Shown: positions 1 to 6,307, numbered from the stretch's first letter. The stretch: DNA of 8,564 nt from Pedobacter sp. (GCA_004295885.1 SEDG01000082.1:1-8564); one strand, 5' to 3'. Program-made: numbers and translations. Notes: generated from the sequence alone by a model not told the origin.

Positions 1-27
1 ACCTCTTTAATGATTAGACGATAAATA

Positions 28-1062
28 ATGAAAATAAGTTGCAAGGAGTTTGAATTAGAATTAAAACATCCATTTTCGATTTCTAAATTTACCAGAACAA
101 GCACACCATTATTGCTTTTGAAGCTAAATTACGAAGGTTTTGTGGGTTATGGCGAAGCAAGTATGGTTCCTTATATGGGCGAAAGTCAAGCTACTGCGGC
201 TGCGTTTTTAGCAAAAGTAGATTGGAATAGGTTTCGACATCCGTTTGATTTTGGAGCCATTCATCATTATTTAGATGATATTGAAAAAGGAAATCCAGCA
301 GTAAAAGCGGCAGTAGACATTGCGTTAAATGACATCAATGGCAAAATTTTAAATCAGCCTTGCGCTCTTATTTATGGAGCCGATAAAACTAAAATGCCAA
401 TAACATCTTACACTTTAGGTATTGATACTCCCGAAGTTTTAAGAGAAAAAGTAGCTGATGCGAAAGGTTTTAAAGTGCTTAAAATTAAGCTGGGCAGAGA
501 TAACGATAAGGAGTTGATACAAACGATACGCAGTGTAAGTGACTTGCCCTTATATGTTGATGCTAACCAGGGTTGGAGCAATAAAAAAGAAGCGATAGAT
601 ATGTGTTATTGGTTGCACGACCAAGGTGTTTTGTTAATTGAGCAACCGATGGATAAAACCAATCTAGAGGGAAATGCTTGGCTAACACAGAGAAGCCCTA
701 TACCGATTATTGCAGATGAAGCCGTACAACGCTTAGCTGATCTAGATAGTTTAAAAGGAGCCTATCACGGGATTAACATTAAATTGATGAAAAGTGCAGG
801 AATGTATGAAGCACATCAAATGATTTTAAAAGCCAGAAGTTTTGGAATGAAAATTTTGATTGGCTGTATGAGCGAAACTTCCATTGCTACATTAGCTGGT
901 GCCGCATTAGCGCCACTTTGCGATTGGGCAGATTTAGATGGACCTTGGCTAACCAAAAACAATCCATTTGATGCACCAGAAATGAAAGATGGGAGGTATG
1001 TTTTGAATGATTTGCCAGGCTTGGGATTGACTGGTGGTGATACATTGTTTGGAGATAGTTAA
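28..1062 (+). CDS. Dipeptide epimerase (L-Ala-D/L-Glu epimerase type), enolase superfamily
   Basis: A 344-aa cytoplasmic enzyme of the muconate-lactonizing subgroup of the enolase superfamily. Such proteins epimerise L-Ala-D-Glu and similar dipeptides by proton abstraction, usually in murein peptide recycling. Seen in the sequence: an N-terminal capping domain (about 1-115) followed by a TIM-barrel. The barrel has a KxK motif (K152, K154), three Mg2+ ligands (D178 in YVDANQ, E205 in LIEQP, D230 in IIADEA) and the opposing catalytic lysine K252 in NIKLMK. K154 and K252 would be the acid/base pair. Length is normal and all key residues are present. The ATG is preceded by an A-rich leader. Substrate specificity cannot be read with certainty. 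The gene is intact, but its last roughly 40 codons exist a second time at 6676-6795, so its 3' end is probably not the ancestral one. It converges with the exporter gene, 21 bp between stops. Confidence 0.93.
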   Translation: MKISCKEFELELKHPFSISKFTRTSTPLLLLKLNYEGFVGYGEASMVPYMGESQATAAAFLAKVDWNRFRHPFDFGAIHHYLDDIEKGNPAVKAAVDIALNDINGKILNQPCALIYGADKTKMPITSYTLGIDTPEVLREKVADAKGFKVLKIKLGRDNDKELIQTIRSVSDLPLYVDANQGWSNKKEAIDMCYWLHDQGVLLIEQPMDKTNLEGNAWLTQRSPIPIIADEAVQRLADLDSLKGAYHGINIKLMKSAGMYEAHQMILKARSFGMKILIGCMSETSIATLAGAALAPLCDWADLDGPWLTKNNPFDAPEMKDGRYVLNDLPGLGLTGGDTLFGDS

Positions 1063-1083
1063 TAGTTGATAGACCATAAAATA

Positions 1084-3249
1084 TTACACCAATGCATCTG
1101 CCACTAATTGACTAAAGAAATTATTACTTTCAAGTAGTTTTGATGGCGTACCATTGGCAGTGATCATACCATTTTCTATCACATAAATTCTATCTGCAAT
1201 TTTAGCAGTCTGCATTTTATGGGTAATTAAAACAATGGCCATTTCATTTTTCAGTTGATTTAATAAAGTTAAAATAAATCGTTCTGTGTTTCTATCCATT
1301 GCAGCAGTAGCTTCATCTAACAATAACACCTGCGGTTTACGGTATAAAGCTCTAGCTAAAGCCACCAATTGTTTTTGCCCGCCAGAAAGATTTATTCCTT
1401 CTTCGCCCACTAAAGTAAAATAACCCTGGGGCATTTCTTCAAAGTATTTGTTAAAACCGTTTGATATACAGAAATCTACAATGGCTAACACTTCTTCTTG
1501 TGCGTTTCCTATGGCAATATTTTCTATTAAGGTGCCATTAAACAGCTTAATTTCTTGTGGTACAGTAGCCACAATACTCCGCCAAGTGGGAGTGTATATA
1601 TTTTCTATTGGGAAATTATTTACCAATATATCCCCTTGTTCTACTTGGTAGAATTTCTCTAAAATTGCCATTGTTGTACTTTTACCGCAACCGCTTTCAC
1701 CTAAAAAAGCAATCATTTCGCCTTTACTAACTTCAAAACTAATATCTTGTAAGACTGCCTTACGACCAGCAAAGCGGAAAGATATATTTTTAACTTCCAG
1801 TTGTTTAAAACTTAAGGATGTTATTACTTGCTCTTCAAATTCTGGTTTAATGGAAGTAAAATCGTACATCCTATCAAATGCGACCTTGGCTTCTTGCAAT
1901 TGCAGATTTATTTGGCTTAACCTTGCTACAGCAGGAATTAATGTGCTGGCCAAGGAGATAATTGCCATCATTTCTCCAACTTTTAATTGTTTTTGTAACA
2001 CCATGAATGAGGCTACGCTTATTAACACCAAGCTCAAAACCACACTGATTACATCTGTTGTAACACTAAAACGATTGCCCAGTTTACCCAATGCAAAAGA
2101 CTGATTTTGCAAGTTGCCATAAACCATATTAATTTTGTTTGTGAACAAATTCTCCTCACTATGTGCTTTAATTACCATAATGCCATTAATGGTGTCTATA
2201 TAATTACTCTCATTAATGGCGCTAGCCACCATTACTTCTTTCTGGTGTTTTTTAATAGGCTTGGTATAACTTAAAATAACCAACACAACAATAGGTATAA
2301 AGGCAAATGTAATTAGCGCAATGGTTAGGGAATAGTTAATGAGAAAAAACGAAGTAGTTAATAAAATGATGATATCTATAAAAACTGAACCAGAAATATA
2401 GGCTATGTTTTTTTGAATGCGGGCCGTATCATTCATTCTCGTAATCATGTCTCCAGTTTTGCGAGTATCGAAAAAAGATTTTGGCAAATGAACTAATGCT
2501 TTAAAAAAACTGCCAACTATTCTATTGTTAAAATCTTTGCTCTGCAACAACAGAAAATGTTGTCTTATAAAATTTAATCCTACTCTAATTAACAATACCA
2601 GAAACAGCAAGATTAAACTGGTAATCAACTTTTGTTGGTTGCCAGACGGCAATATTTTATCTATTAGTTTTTGAGAGAATATAGCTGTAGCTAAGTTTAA
2701 AACCGTAGCCAATATGCCCAATACCATTGTAATAGTCAAAATGTTGATGTCATCTTTTATTAAACCCTTAAACCATAGCCATTTTGCATTGTTCTGGTGC
2801 TTTTTAAGTTCAAAGCTTTCGCTTGGTTGAAGCTTAAGAAGTGTTTTGCTTTGCCATATTTTATCTAGTTCAGTTTCTTTTGCTTCGATTAATCCCTTTG
2901 CAGGATCACAGATAATAAACACATCCAAATAACCATCGTAGCCATAACAAACCATATAATGTTGCCGGTTTCCTTCCATTATAACGTGCAGAATGCAAGG
3001 TTCATTTAAGGTTTTGAGATTTGGCATATCGGCTTCAAACGCCTCGGCTCTAAAACCAATTTTATTGGCGCATTGGTACAAGCCTAGCAAGGTAGTGCCG
3101 ATTATATTGGTACCGCTTAATTCTCGTAATTTTTCTAGCGTATTTGCACCTCCGTAATATTGTATTAAAGAAAGTAAGCAAGCCACACCACAGTCTGATT
3201 GGTCTTGCTGTAAGATAAATGTCTTTTTTATTTTGTTTATGGAAAGCAT
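1084..3249 (-). CDS. Peptidase-containing ABC transporter (PCAT), bacteriocin processing and export
   Basis: A 721-aa inner-membrane protein that removes double-glycine leaders and exports the mature peptides. Domains in order: C39 cysteine protease (about 10-140) with QQDQSDCGVACL containing catalytic C20, then H97 in RQHYMVCYG and D115 in CDPAKG; a six-helix transmembrane domain (about 170-450); and a nucleotide-binding domain with Walker A GESGCGKST (517-525), signature LSGGQ (621-625), Walker B VLLLDEAT (641-648) and switch H677. All catalytic and ATPase residues are intact. I chose the ATG at 3249. The frame extends to a TTG at 3306 (740 aa), but the ATG leaves the usual short N-terminus before the catalytic Cys, and TTG starts are uncommon in this group. 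It is the last gene of the minus-strand cluster that begins with two GG-leader peptides, which are its evident substrates; peptide C is a likely third. No HlyD-like adaptor is adjacent. Confidence 0.93.
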   Translation of the reverse strand: MLSINKIKKTFILQQDQSDCGVACLLSLIQYYGGANTLEKLRELSGTNIIGTTLLGLYQCANKIGFRAEAFEADMPNLKTLNEPCILHVIMEGNRQHYMVCYGYDGYLDVFIICDPAKGLIEAKETELDKIWQSKTLLKLQPSESFELKKHQNNAKWLWFKGLIKDDINILTITMVLGILATVLNLATAIFSQKLIDKILPSGNQQKLITSLILLFLVLLIRVGLNFIRQHFLLLQSKDFNNRIVGSFFKALVHLPKSFFDTRKTGDMITRMNDTARIQKNIAYISGSVFIDIIILLTTSFFLINYSLTIALITFAFIPIVVLVILSYTKPIKKHQKEVMVASAINESNYIDTINGIMVIKAHSEENLFTNKINMVYGNLQNQSFALGKLGNRFSVTTDVISVVLSLVLISVASFMVLQKQLKVGEMMAIISLASTLIPAVARLSQINLQLQEAKVAFDRMYDFTSIKPEFEEQVITSLSFKQLEVKNISFRFAGRKAVLQDISFEVSKGEMIAFLGESGCGKSTTMAILEKFYQVEQGDILVNNFPIENIYTPTWRSIVATVPQEIKLFNGTLIENIAIGNAQEEVLAIVDFCISNGFNKYFEEMPQGYFTLVGEEGINLSGGQKQLVALARALYRKPQVLLLDEATAAMDRNTERFILTLLNQLKNEMAIVLITHKMQTAKIADRIYVIENGMITANGTPSKLLESNNFFSQLVADALV

Positions 3250-3336
3250 TTTTAGATAGTTTTTTAAGGAAAAATCAGGCAAAAAAGTACTGCCAATTAA
3301 TTTCAATCGGTTATTAAAACTTAACTAGAAATAAGT

Positions 3337-3852
3337 TTATAAGTATTTTGTAATGGCTTCTATTTTAGTTTCGCCATGGTATTCTTTTACCAATTGATGC
3401 TTTGCATTGTAAATAAAAACTGCTGGTATGTTTGTTTTACCAAACCATTGCTTAAACTCATGCTTAGGATCTTGTAAGAAGGTTATATTGGAATAATTTA
3501 GGTGGTATTTTTTTTGAAACTCTTTAATTTCTTTAATGGTATTAAAGCTTACCATTACAATTTGCGTATTTTTAAACAGCGTTATGTTTTCCTCTATTTC
3601 TTTAGCCTCGTATTGGCAATACTCACAATCGGCATTAAAATAGATAATGCAAACGGGCTTACCCTTAGTTACGAACTTATTGCTAGTGTTAGCACTATCT
3701 AAATTGTAAAAAGTAAAATTGGGTAAGGTTTGTTTGGTTGCGGCGACACTAGCATTGTGCTTTCTGGTTTTAGCAATTTTATAAACCATAAAGCCAGTAA
3801 AGCTGACCAAAATTATAACCAAGCCAGTTAAAAATATAATCCGTTTATTCAT
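3337..3852 (-). CDS. Membrane-anchored thioredoxin-fold protein (TlpA/redoxin-like)
   Basis: A 171-aa protein with one N-terminal hydrophobic helix (about 5-24) followed by basic residues, which places the rest most likely on the periplasmic side. The soluble part has a thioredoxin fold: a strand ending in IIYFNADCEYCQYEA with the redox pair C76/C79 (CEYC), and a cis-proline signature NIPAVFIY (P143). Family knowledge says such proteins reduce or form disulfides outside the cytoplasm. Context makes the target guessable: peptides A and B upstream in the same cluster each have exactly two cysteines in their core, so a role in their disulfide state is inferred. It lies 14 bp after the 213-aa membrane protein gene and 87 bp before the exporter ATG (30 bp before the alternative TTG), consistent with one operon. 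Direction of the redox reaction cannot be read from the sequence. Confidence 0.85.
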   Translation of the reverse strand: MNKRIIFLTGLVIILVSFTGFMVYKIAKTRKHNASVAATKQTLPNFTFYNLDSANTSNKFVTKGKPVCIIYFNADCEYCQYEAKEIEENITLFKNTQIVMVSFNTIKEIKEFQKKYHLNYSNITFLQDPKHEFKQWFGKTNIPAVFIYNAKHQLVKEYHGETKIEAITKYL

Positions 3853-3866
3853 TTAAGCTTGGGGGT

Positions 3867-4508
3867 TTAATTAAGTGTAACAAACATTACCAATACTACC
3901 CATATAAATAATGCTGGAACATAACTGCTAAGAACCAGATTTAAGCCTTTTTCGAAACTTTTAGCACCAAACTGATATACCCAAAAAGCAAGTGAAAAGA
4001 TATATAATAGTTCAAATACATTTAAAGTCTGCAAAGGATAAAACCACAATAACCCTAGGGTGTTAGCATCAAATATGCTGATGATAGAAAGAGGACTAAA
4101 TAGTTGTATATCTTGTAAAACATATTCCTCTTGCACTATCAGAAACCAAAACACTTTAATTAACATAGGTATGATAAAAACTACATCAGCTAACAATGCT
4201 ATCTTAAACGCCTCGTTAAATTTTAATTTAAGATCAAAAAACATTGAGCCAGCTAAAAGGCAACAAGCCACTAAAAAGAATTTCAAAGCATAAATGAGTG
4301 GCAAAATAGAGTAGGCGATCCATGCCCATTTCGTCTGTCCATCAATCATTTCTTCAATACTGTCGTAGCTTAACTGTTCAGCATAACTGTTATACAATAC
4401 ATTATCGGTTAATAACAATGACTGCATTAAATAAGTAATTGCCGCTAAAAAAAAGCAATAGAATATAAAGAGCCCAACCGTATTATAGGCTTGTAATTGT
4501 TTCAACAT
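3867..4508 (-). CDS. Multi-pass membrane protein of the bacteriocin cluster, unknown function
   Basis: A 213-aa very hydrophobic protein with about five predicted membrane segments (roughly 12-31, 60-88, 103-125, 148-178 and 188-211) and a short polar stretch at 38-58. I recognise no catalytic motif. The topology and composition recall Yip1-like membrane proteins, but this is a weak resemblance. It sits between the 64-aa membrane protein gene (30 bp upstream) and the thioredoxin-like gene (14 bp downstream) in the same direction as the bacteriocin precursors. This makes an immunity or export-accessory function plausible. That role is inference from position only. Confidence 0.78.
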   Translation of the reverse strand: MLKQLQAYNTVGLFIFYCFFLAAITYLMQSLLLTDNVLYNSYAEQLSYDSIEEMIDGQTKWAWIAYSILPLIYALKFFLVACCLLAGSMFFDLKLKFNEAFKIALLADVVFIIPMLIKVFWFLIVQEEYVLQDIQLFSPLSIISIFDANTLGLLWFYPLQTLNVFELLYIFSLAFWVYQFGAKSFEKGLNLVLSSYVPALFIWVVLVMFVTLN

Positions 4509-4538
4509 ATACCTTGTACTTTCAATTTGATGAGAAAT

Positions 4539-4733
4539 TTATTTTTCTTTTGATTTATCTAAGAATTTTTTTGATAGATAAATAAAAATAATAGCTATTG
4601 TATAAGCTGAAACTATTAATAGCTTATTATGTACTACTGTTCTATCAAGGCTAAAATAAATCAAGGAAAAGCCTATTAATGTAACTAATCCTAGTATAAG
4701 GAATGTAAAAAATAACACTTTATATTTGTTCAT
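4539..4733 (-). CDS. Small two-helix membrane protein, candidate immunity protein
   Basis: A 64-aa protein made of two hydrophobic helices (about 7-28 and 38-54) joined by a short polar link containing DRTVVHNK, and ending in a lysine-rich tail (KKFLDKSKEK). No family is recognised. Small cationic two-helix membrane proteins encoded directly behind bacteriocin structural genes are often their immunity proteins, and this gene is the first one after peptides A and B. A hairpin lies in the 68-bp gap before it, so it may be expressed at a lower level than the peptides or from its own promoter. The short size makes the gene call less certain than its neighbours, but the coding frame fits the gap and direction. 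Confidence 0.65.
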   Translation of the reverse strand: MNKYKVLFFTFLILGLVTLIGFSLIYFSLDRTVVHNKLLIVSAYTIAIIFIYLSKKFLDKSKEK

Positions 4734-4774
4734 TTCACTTACTGTTTTAAAGTTTTAAACAATTAAGAAACTTA

Positions 4775-4798
4775 ATGAGGCAGGGTCTACTGCCTCAT
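4775..4798 (-). terminator. Intra-operon hairpin, candidate partial terminator behind peptide B
   Basis: A perfect 9-bp inverted repeat, ATGAGGCAG / CTGCCTCAT, with a 6-nt loop. It begins 3 bp after the peptide B stop codon when read on the minus strand, and is followed by TAAGTTTCTT, a weak U-rich tract. The position between the abundant-product genes (peptides) and the export genes is typical of an attenuating or mRNA-stabilising hairpin. Strength as a terminator is uncertain because the U tract is interrupted. Confidence 0.6.
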
Positions 4799-4801
4799 CG
4801 T

Positions 4802-4996
4802 TTAAAATAATTCGCAGCCTATTGTTGCGCCAATCCCTGTTGCACCAATTAACTTAGATGTAATTCCGCCTGTAAAAAAACCTGCAATACCTGTAGAAAT
4901 TGAAAGTCCAAAACAAAACCCATCCTTAAATTCTCCCCACTTATCTCGTGACCCACCGTTAATATCGGCGATTTGATTTAATTCTAATTTTTTCAT
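4802..4996 (-). CDS. Double-glycine-leader bacteriocin precursor (peptide B)
   Basis: A 64-aa precursor. The leader MKKLELNQIADINGG is 15 residues long and has the spaced hydrophobic positions (L4, L6, I9, I12) and GG cleavage site read by C39 proteases. The predicted core of 49 residues starts SRDKWGEF. It is polar and charged for about ten residues, then becomes a Gly-rich hydrophobic helix with two GxxxG motifs (GFFTG 39-43, GATIG 56-60) and two cysteines (C28, C61). The layout matches one half of a two-peptide class IIb bacteriocin. The frame is open further upstream to 5158, but that stretch overlaps peptide A out of frame, and the leader match fixes the start at 4996. It lies 14 bp behind peptide A and is surely co-transcribed with it. 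Target and activity are unknown. Confidence 0.88.
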   Translation of the reverse strand: MKKLELNQIADINGGSRDKWGEFKDGFCFGLSISTGIAGFFTGGITSKLIGATGIGATIGCELF

Positions 4997-5010
4997 AATT
5001 GTTATATTTT

Positions 5011-5214
5011 TTAATTTTCCATTGCACAAATTAATCCAGTGGTAGCACCAAAATAAGCAGATAGCCCAGCGCCCACTGCAAAACCTAACCCTCCTGTTGC
5101 AATTCCAATTGCTCCAAAAACGATAGCTCCTGCGACCAAGGCACCAGAGGCATGGCATGTTGTTACATTTCCTCCCTCGATCGCCTCCATTTCTTTTAAA
5201 TTTAATGTTTTCAT
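5011..5214 (-). CDS. Double-glycine-leader bacteriocin precursor (peptide A)
   Basis: A 67-aa precursor with a 15-residue leader MKTLNLKEMEAIEGG and a 52-residue core beginning NVTTCHASGA. The core is nearly all Gly, Ala and hydrophobic residues, with three GxxxG motifs (GIATG 37-41, GFAVG 44-48, GATTG 56-60) and two cysteines near its ends (C20, C63) that could form a disulfide. It is the first gene of the minus-strand cluster, followed after 14 bp by peptide B. Two adjacent GG-leader peptides with GxxxG helices suggest a two-peptide pore-forming bacteriocin, with PCAT at 1084-3249 as exporter. A signalling role cannot be excluded. The start is fixed by the leader. Confidence 0.9.
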   Translation of the reverse strand: MKTLNLKEMEAIEGGNVTTCHASGALVAGAIVFGAIGIATGGLGFAVGAGLSAYFGATTGLICAMEN

Positions 5215-5250
5215 TTTGTTTTAAATTAGATTAAAAATTTACGTTAATTA

Positions 5251-5277
5251 TAACATTGTTTCTGCAGAACGTTGTTA
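5251..5277. promoter_or_regulatory. Imperfect dyad overlapping the predicted start of A/B transcription
   Basis: Outer arms TAACA (5251-5255) and TGTTA (5273-5277) flank a nearly perfect inner dyad centred on CTGCAG: the 10-mer TTCTGCAGAA at 5260-5269 is a perfect palindrome. The element lies 37 bp before the peptide A start, about where transcription from the proposed promoter at 5281-5312 would begin. It could be an operator or a 5'-UTR hairpin. No protein is assigned; the XRE regulator in the cassette is one candidate. Confidence 0.4.
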
Positions 5278-5280
5278 ACA

Positions 5281-5312
5281 CTAAAGTAGAGCAGTATTTT
5301 TGATGCTACAAC
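5281..5312 (-). promoter_or_regulatory. Candidate promoter of the peptide A/B export cluster
   Basis: On the minus strand, GTTG (5309-5312) is followed after 20 bp by TACTTTAG (5281-5288), which matches seven of the eight positions of the Bacteroidota -7 element TAnnTTTG, two of which are unspecified. It would give a 5'-UTR of about 60 nt before the peptide A start. TACTTTAG recurs on the plus strand at 5337-5344, forming the 9-bp inverted repeat ACTAAAGTA / TACTTTAGT across the divergent region. Confidence 0.45.
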
Positions 5313-5336
5313 AACCAGAGGTTATAATTTTATTTA

Positions 5337-5345
5337 TACTTTAGT
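5337..5345 (+). promoter_or_regulatory. Mirror copy of the TACTTTAG element before the rhomboid-like gene
   Basis: TACTTTAGT stands 16 bp before the plus-strand ATG at 5362 and is the exact inverse of 5280-5288. It could be a -7 element for the divergent gene, but no TTTG lies at the right distance, and the leader would be very short. An alternative for this gene is TTTG at 5299-5302 with TAATTTTA at 5325-5332 (22 bp apart). Which one works is open; the symmetry suggests a shared regulatory site. Confidence 0.3.
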
Positions 5346-5361
5346 AAGTCCTATAAAAACT

Positions 5362-6018
5362 ATGTTTCCAAGCTTTGCAGTAATGCCTTTCACATATACT
5401 ATTTGCGCATTGGTAATACTAATGAGCATAATAGGTTTTTATCATAAACCCTTTTATCAATTTTTTATTTATCATCCTTACGAGGTATTTAGAGGCAACC
5501 GGATTCATACTGTTTTTACTTCTGCATTTGTACATAAAAACTGGTGGCACCTGACATTTAACATCTATATATTTTATGGTGTTAACCGAGATATAGAATA
5601 CATTATACTAGAAGATGATTATAATAAGCTATGGATCACAATAATTTCCTTGGCAATTGTTGTTTTAGGCATTGTACTGCCCAATATTATAGATGGACAG
5701 AAAGAAAAGAAAAATGTTGCCTTTGTGAGTGGCGGATTCTCCGGGGCAACATTCTGTAGCCTAGGATTTTCTGGTTTTTATCTCCCATTGGATCGGTCGA
5801 GTAAAACGTATACACTTCTCCCTTTTTTACATTATGCCTACGAATTTGCACTGACAGTATTTCTTGTAATCTTTTTACTTTCCTTAATTTTTAGCAAATC
5901 TAAAACCAATCACAAATTACATCTATATGCACTTGTAATTGGTTTTCTAATAGCTATTATAATAAGGCCTACTATAATTCTAGAAATTATAGGTAACTTA
6001 AAGACGAGATTTAATTAA
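5362..6018 (+). CDS. Rhomboid-like intramembrane serine protease homologue
   Basis: A 218-aa protein with about six membrane helices (roughly 10-27, 62-75, 91-110, 121-141, 155-177, 186-207). It carries the rhomboid hallmarks in the right helices: H63-x3-N67 in WWHLTFN (TM2, oxyanion side), GFSG with candidate nucleophile S127 (TM4), and candidate catalytic H187 in HLYALVIGFLIA (TM6, compare HxxGxxxG). RIHTVFTSAFVHKNWWHL also reads like the family L1-TM2 region. Overall similarity to typical rhomboids is low, so activity is likely but unproven. It is divergent from the bacteriocin cluster and enclosed between peptides A and C. This suggests a job in the system, for example immunity, by analogy with the CAAX-type membrane proteases of Gram-positive bacteriocin loci, or peptide processing. 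Both are inference. Its stop overlaps the stop of peptide C by 4 bp. Confidence 0.72.
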   Translation: MFPSFAVMPFTYTICALVILMSIIGFYHKPFYQFFIYHPYEVFRGNRIHTVFTSAFVHKNWWHLTFNIYIFYGVNRDIEYIILEDDYNKLWITIISLAIVVLGIVLPNIIDGQKEKKNVAFVSGGFSGATFCSLGFSGFYLPLDRSSKTYTLLPFLHYAYEFALTVFLVIFLLSLIFSKSKTNHKLHLYALVIGFLIAIIIRPTIILEIIGNLKTRFN

Positions 6019-6161
6019 AACCAGCTGCTCACTATCCCGGCGAGCCCAGTTATTGCACTTCCTACAGTGTTAACTGCACTGTCAAAGAAGCTCCTTTCTT
6101 TTTTAGCATCTACACTTCCGCCATTAACGTTTATCATTTCAGTTATACTTAGGTTTCTCAT
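6015..6161 (-). CDS. Third double-glycine-leader peptide precursor (peptide C)
   Basis: A 48-aa gene small enough to be missed by usual length cut-offs. It starts with MRNLSITEMINVNGG, a 15-residue leader matching those of peptides A and B in length and in the positions of L4, I6, the acidic or amide residue 8, M9, V12 and GG. The 33-residue core begins SVDAKKERSFF. It has a charged head and an amphipathic, Gly/Ala/Val-rich tail ending in SSWF, without cysteine or GxxxG. It converges with the rhomboid-like gene and overlaps its stop (TTAA, 6015-6018). It has its own good promoter match at 6206-6237 and is therefore a separate transcript from A/B. PCAT at 1084-3249 is the only visible exporter. 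It could be a bacteriocin, a helper peptide or an inducing signal; the sequence does not decide. Confidence 0.82.
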   Translation of the reverse strand: MRNLSITEMINVNGGSVDAKKERSFFDSAVNTVGSAITGLAGIVSSWF

Positions 6162-6183
6162 TTTCAATTATTTTTAAGGTTTC

Positions 6184-6199
6184 GCTTAATTATTTAAGC
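6184..6199. promoter_or_regulatory. Dyad GCTTAA-TTAT-TTAAGC at the predicted peptide C start of transcription
   Basis: Perfect 6-bp arms (6184-6189 and 6194-6199) around a 4-nt centre. The site lies just downstream of the -7 element at 6206-6213, so a bound protein would block initiation. It is in the region shared with the divergent XRE gene, a natural candidate operator. Not similar in sequence to the dyad at 5251-5277. Confidence 0.35.
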
Positions 6200-6205
6200 T
6201 TGGGT

Positions 6206-6237
6206 CAAAAATGATATCTCGTTGAAAATCAGACAAA
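6206..6237 (-). promoter_or_regulatory. Promoter of peptide C
   Basis: On the minus strand TTTG (6234-6237) is followed after 20 bp by CATTTTTG (6206-6213), one mismatch from the Bacteroidota consensus TTTG-N19-21-TAnnTTTG. The predicted transcript would begin near 6199 and have a leader of about 40 nt. This independent promoter supports the reality of the 48-aa gene. Confidence 0.55.
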
Positions 6238-6307
6238 AACGTGAGGTTGTTTTGTATAACTTGTAGTTGTTGTTTAAATGCATTATTTTGCAGGTAACAT
6301 CATTGTT

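Noticed and set aside
1448..2104. Plus-strand open frames inside the exporter gene
   Set aside because: They are antisense to well-conserved ABC transporter coding sequence and show no protein features of their own.
3250..3306. N-terminal extension of the exporter from a TTG codon at 3306
   Set aside because: The ATG at 3249 gives the usual short segment before the C39 catalytic Cys; TTG starts are rare in this group, and the added 19 residues resemble no family feature.
4997..5158. Longer open frame upstream of peptide B
   Set aside because: It overlaps peptide A out of frame, is rich in Cys, Trp and Arg as shadow translations often are, and the GG leader fixes the start at 4996.
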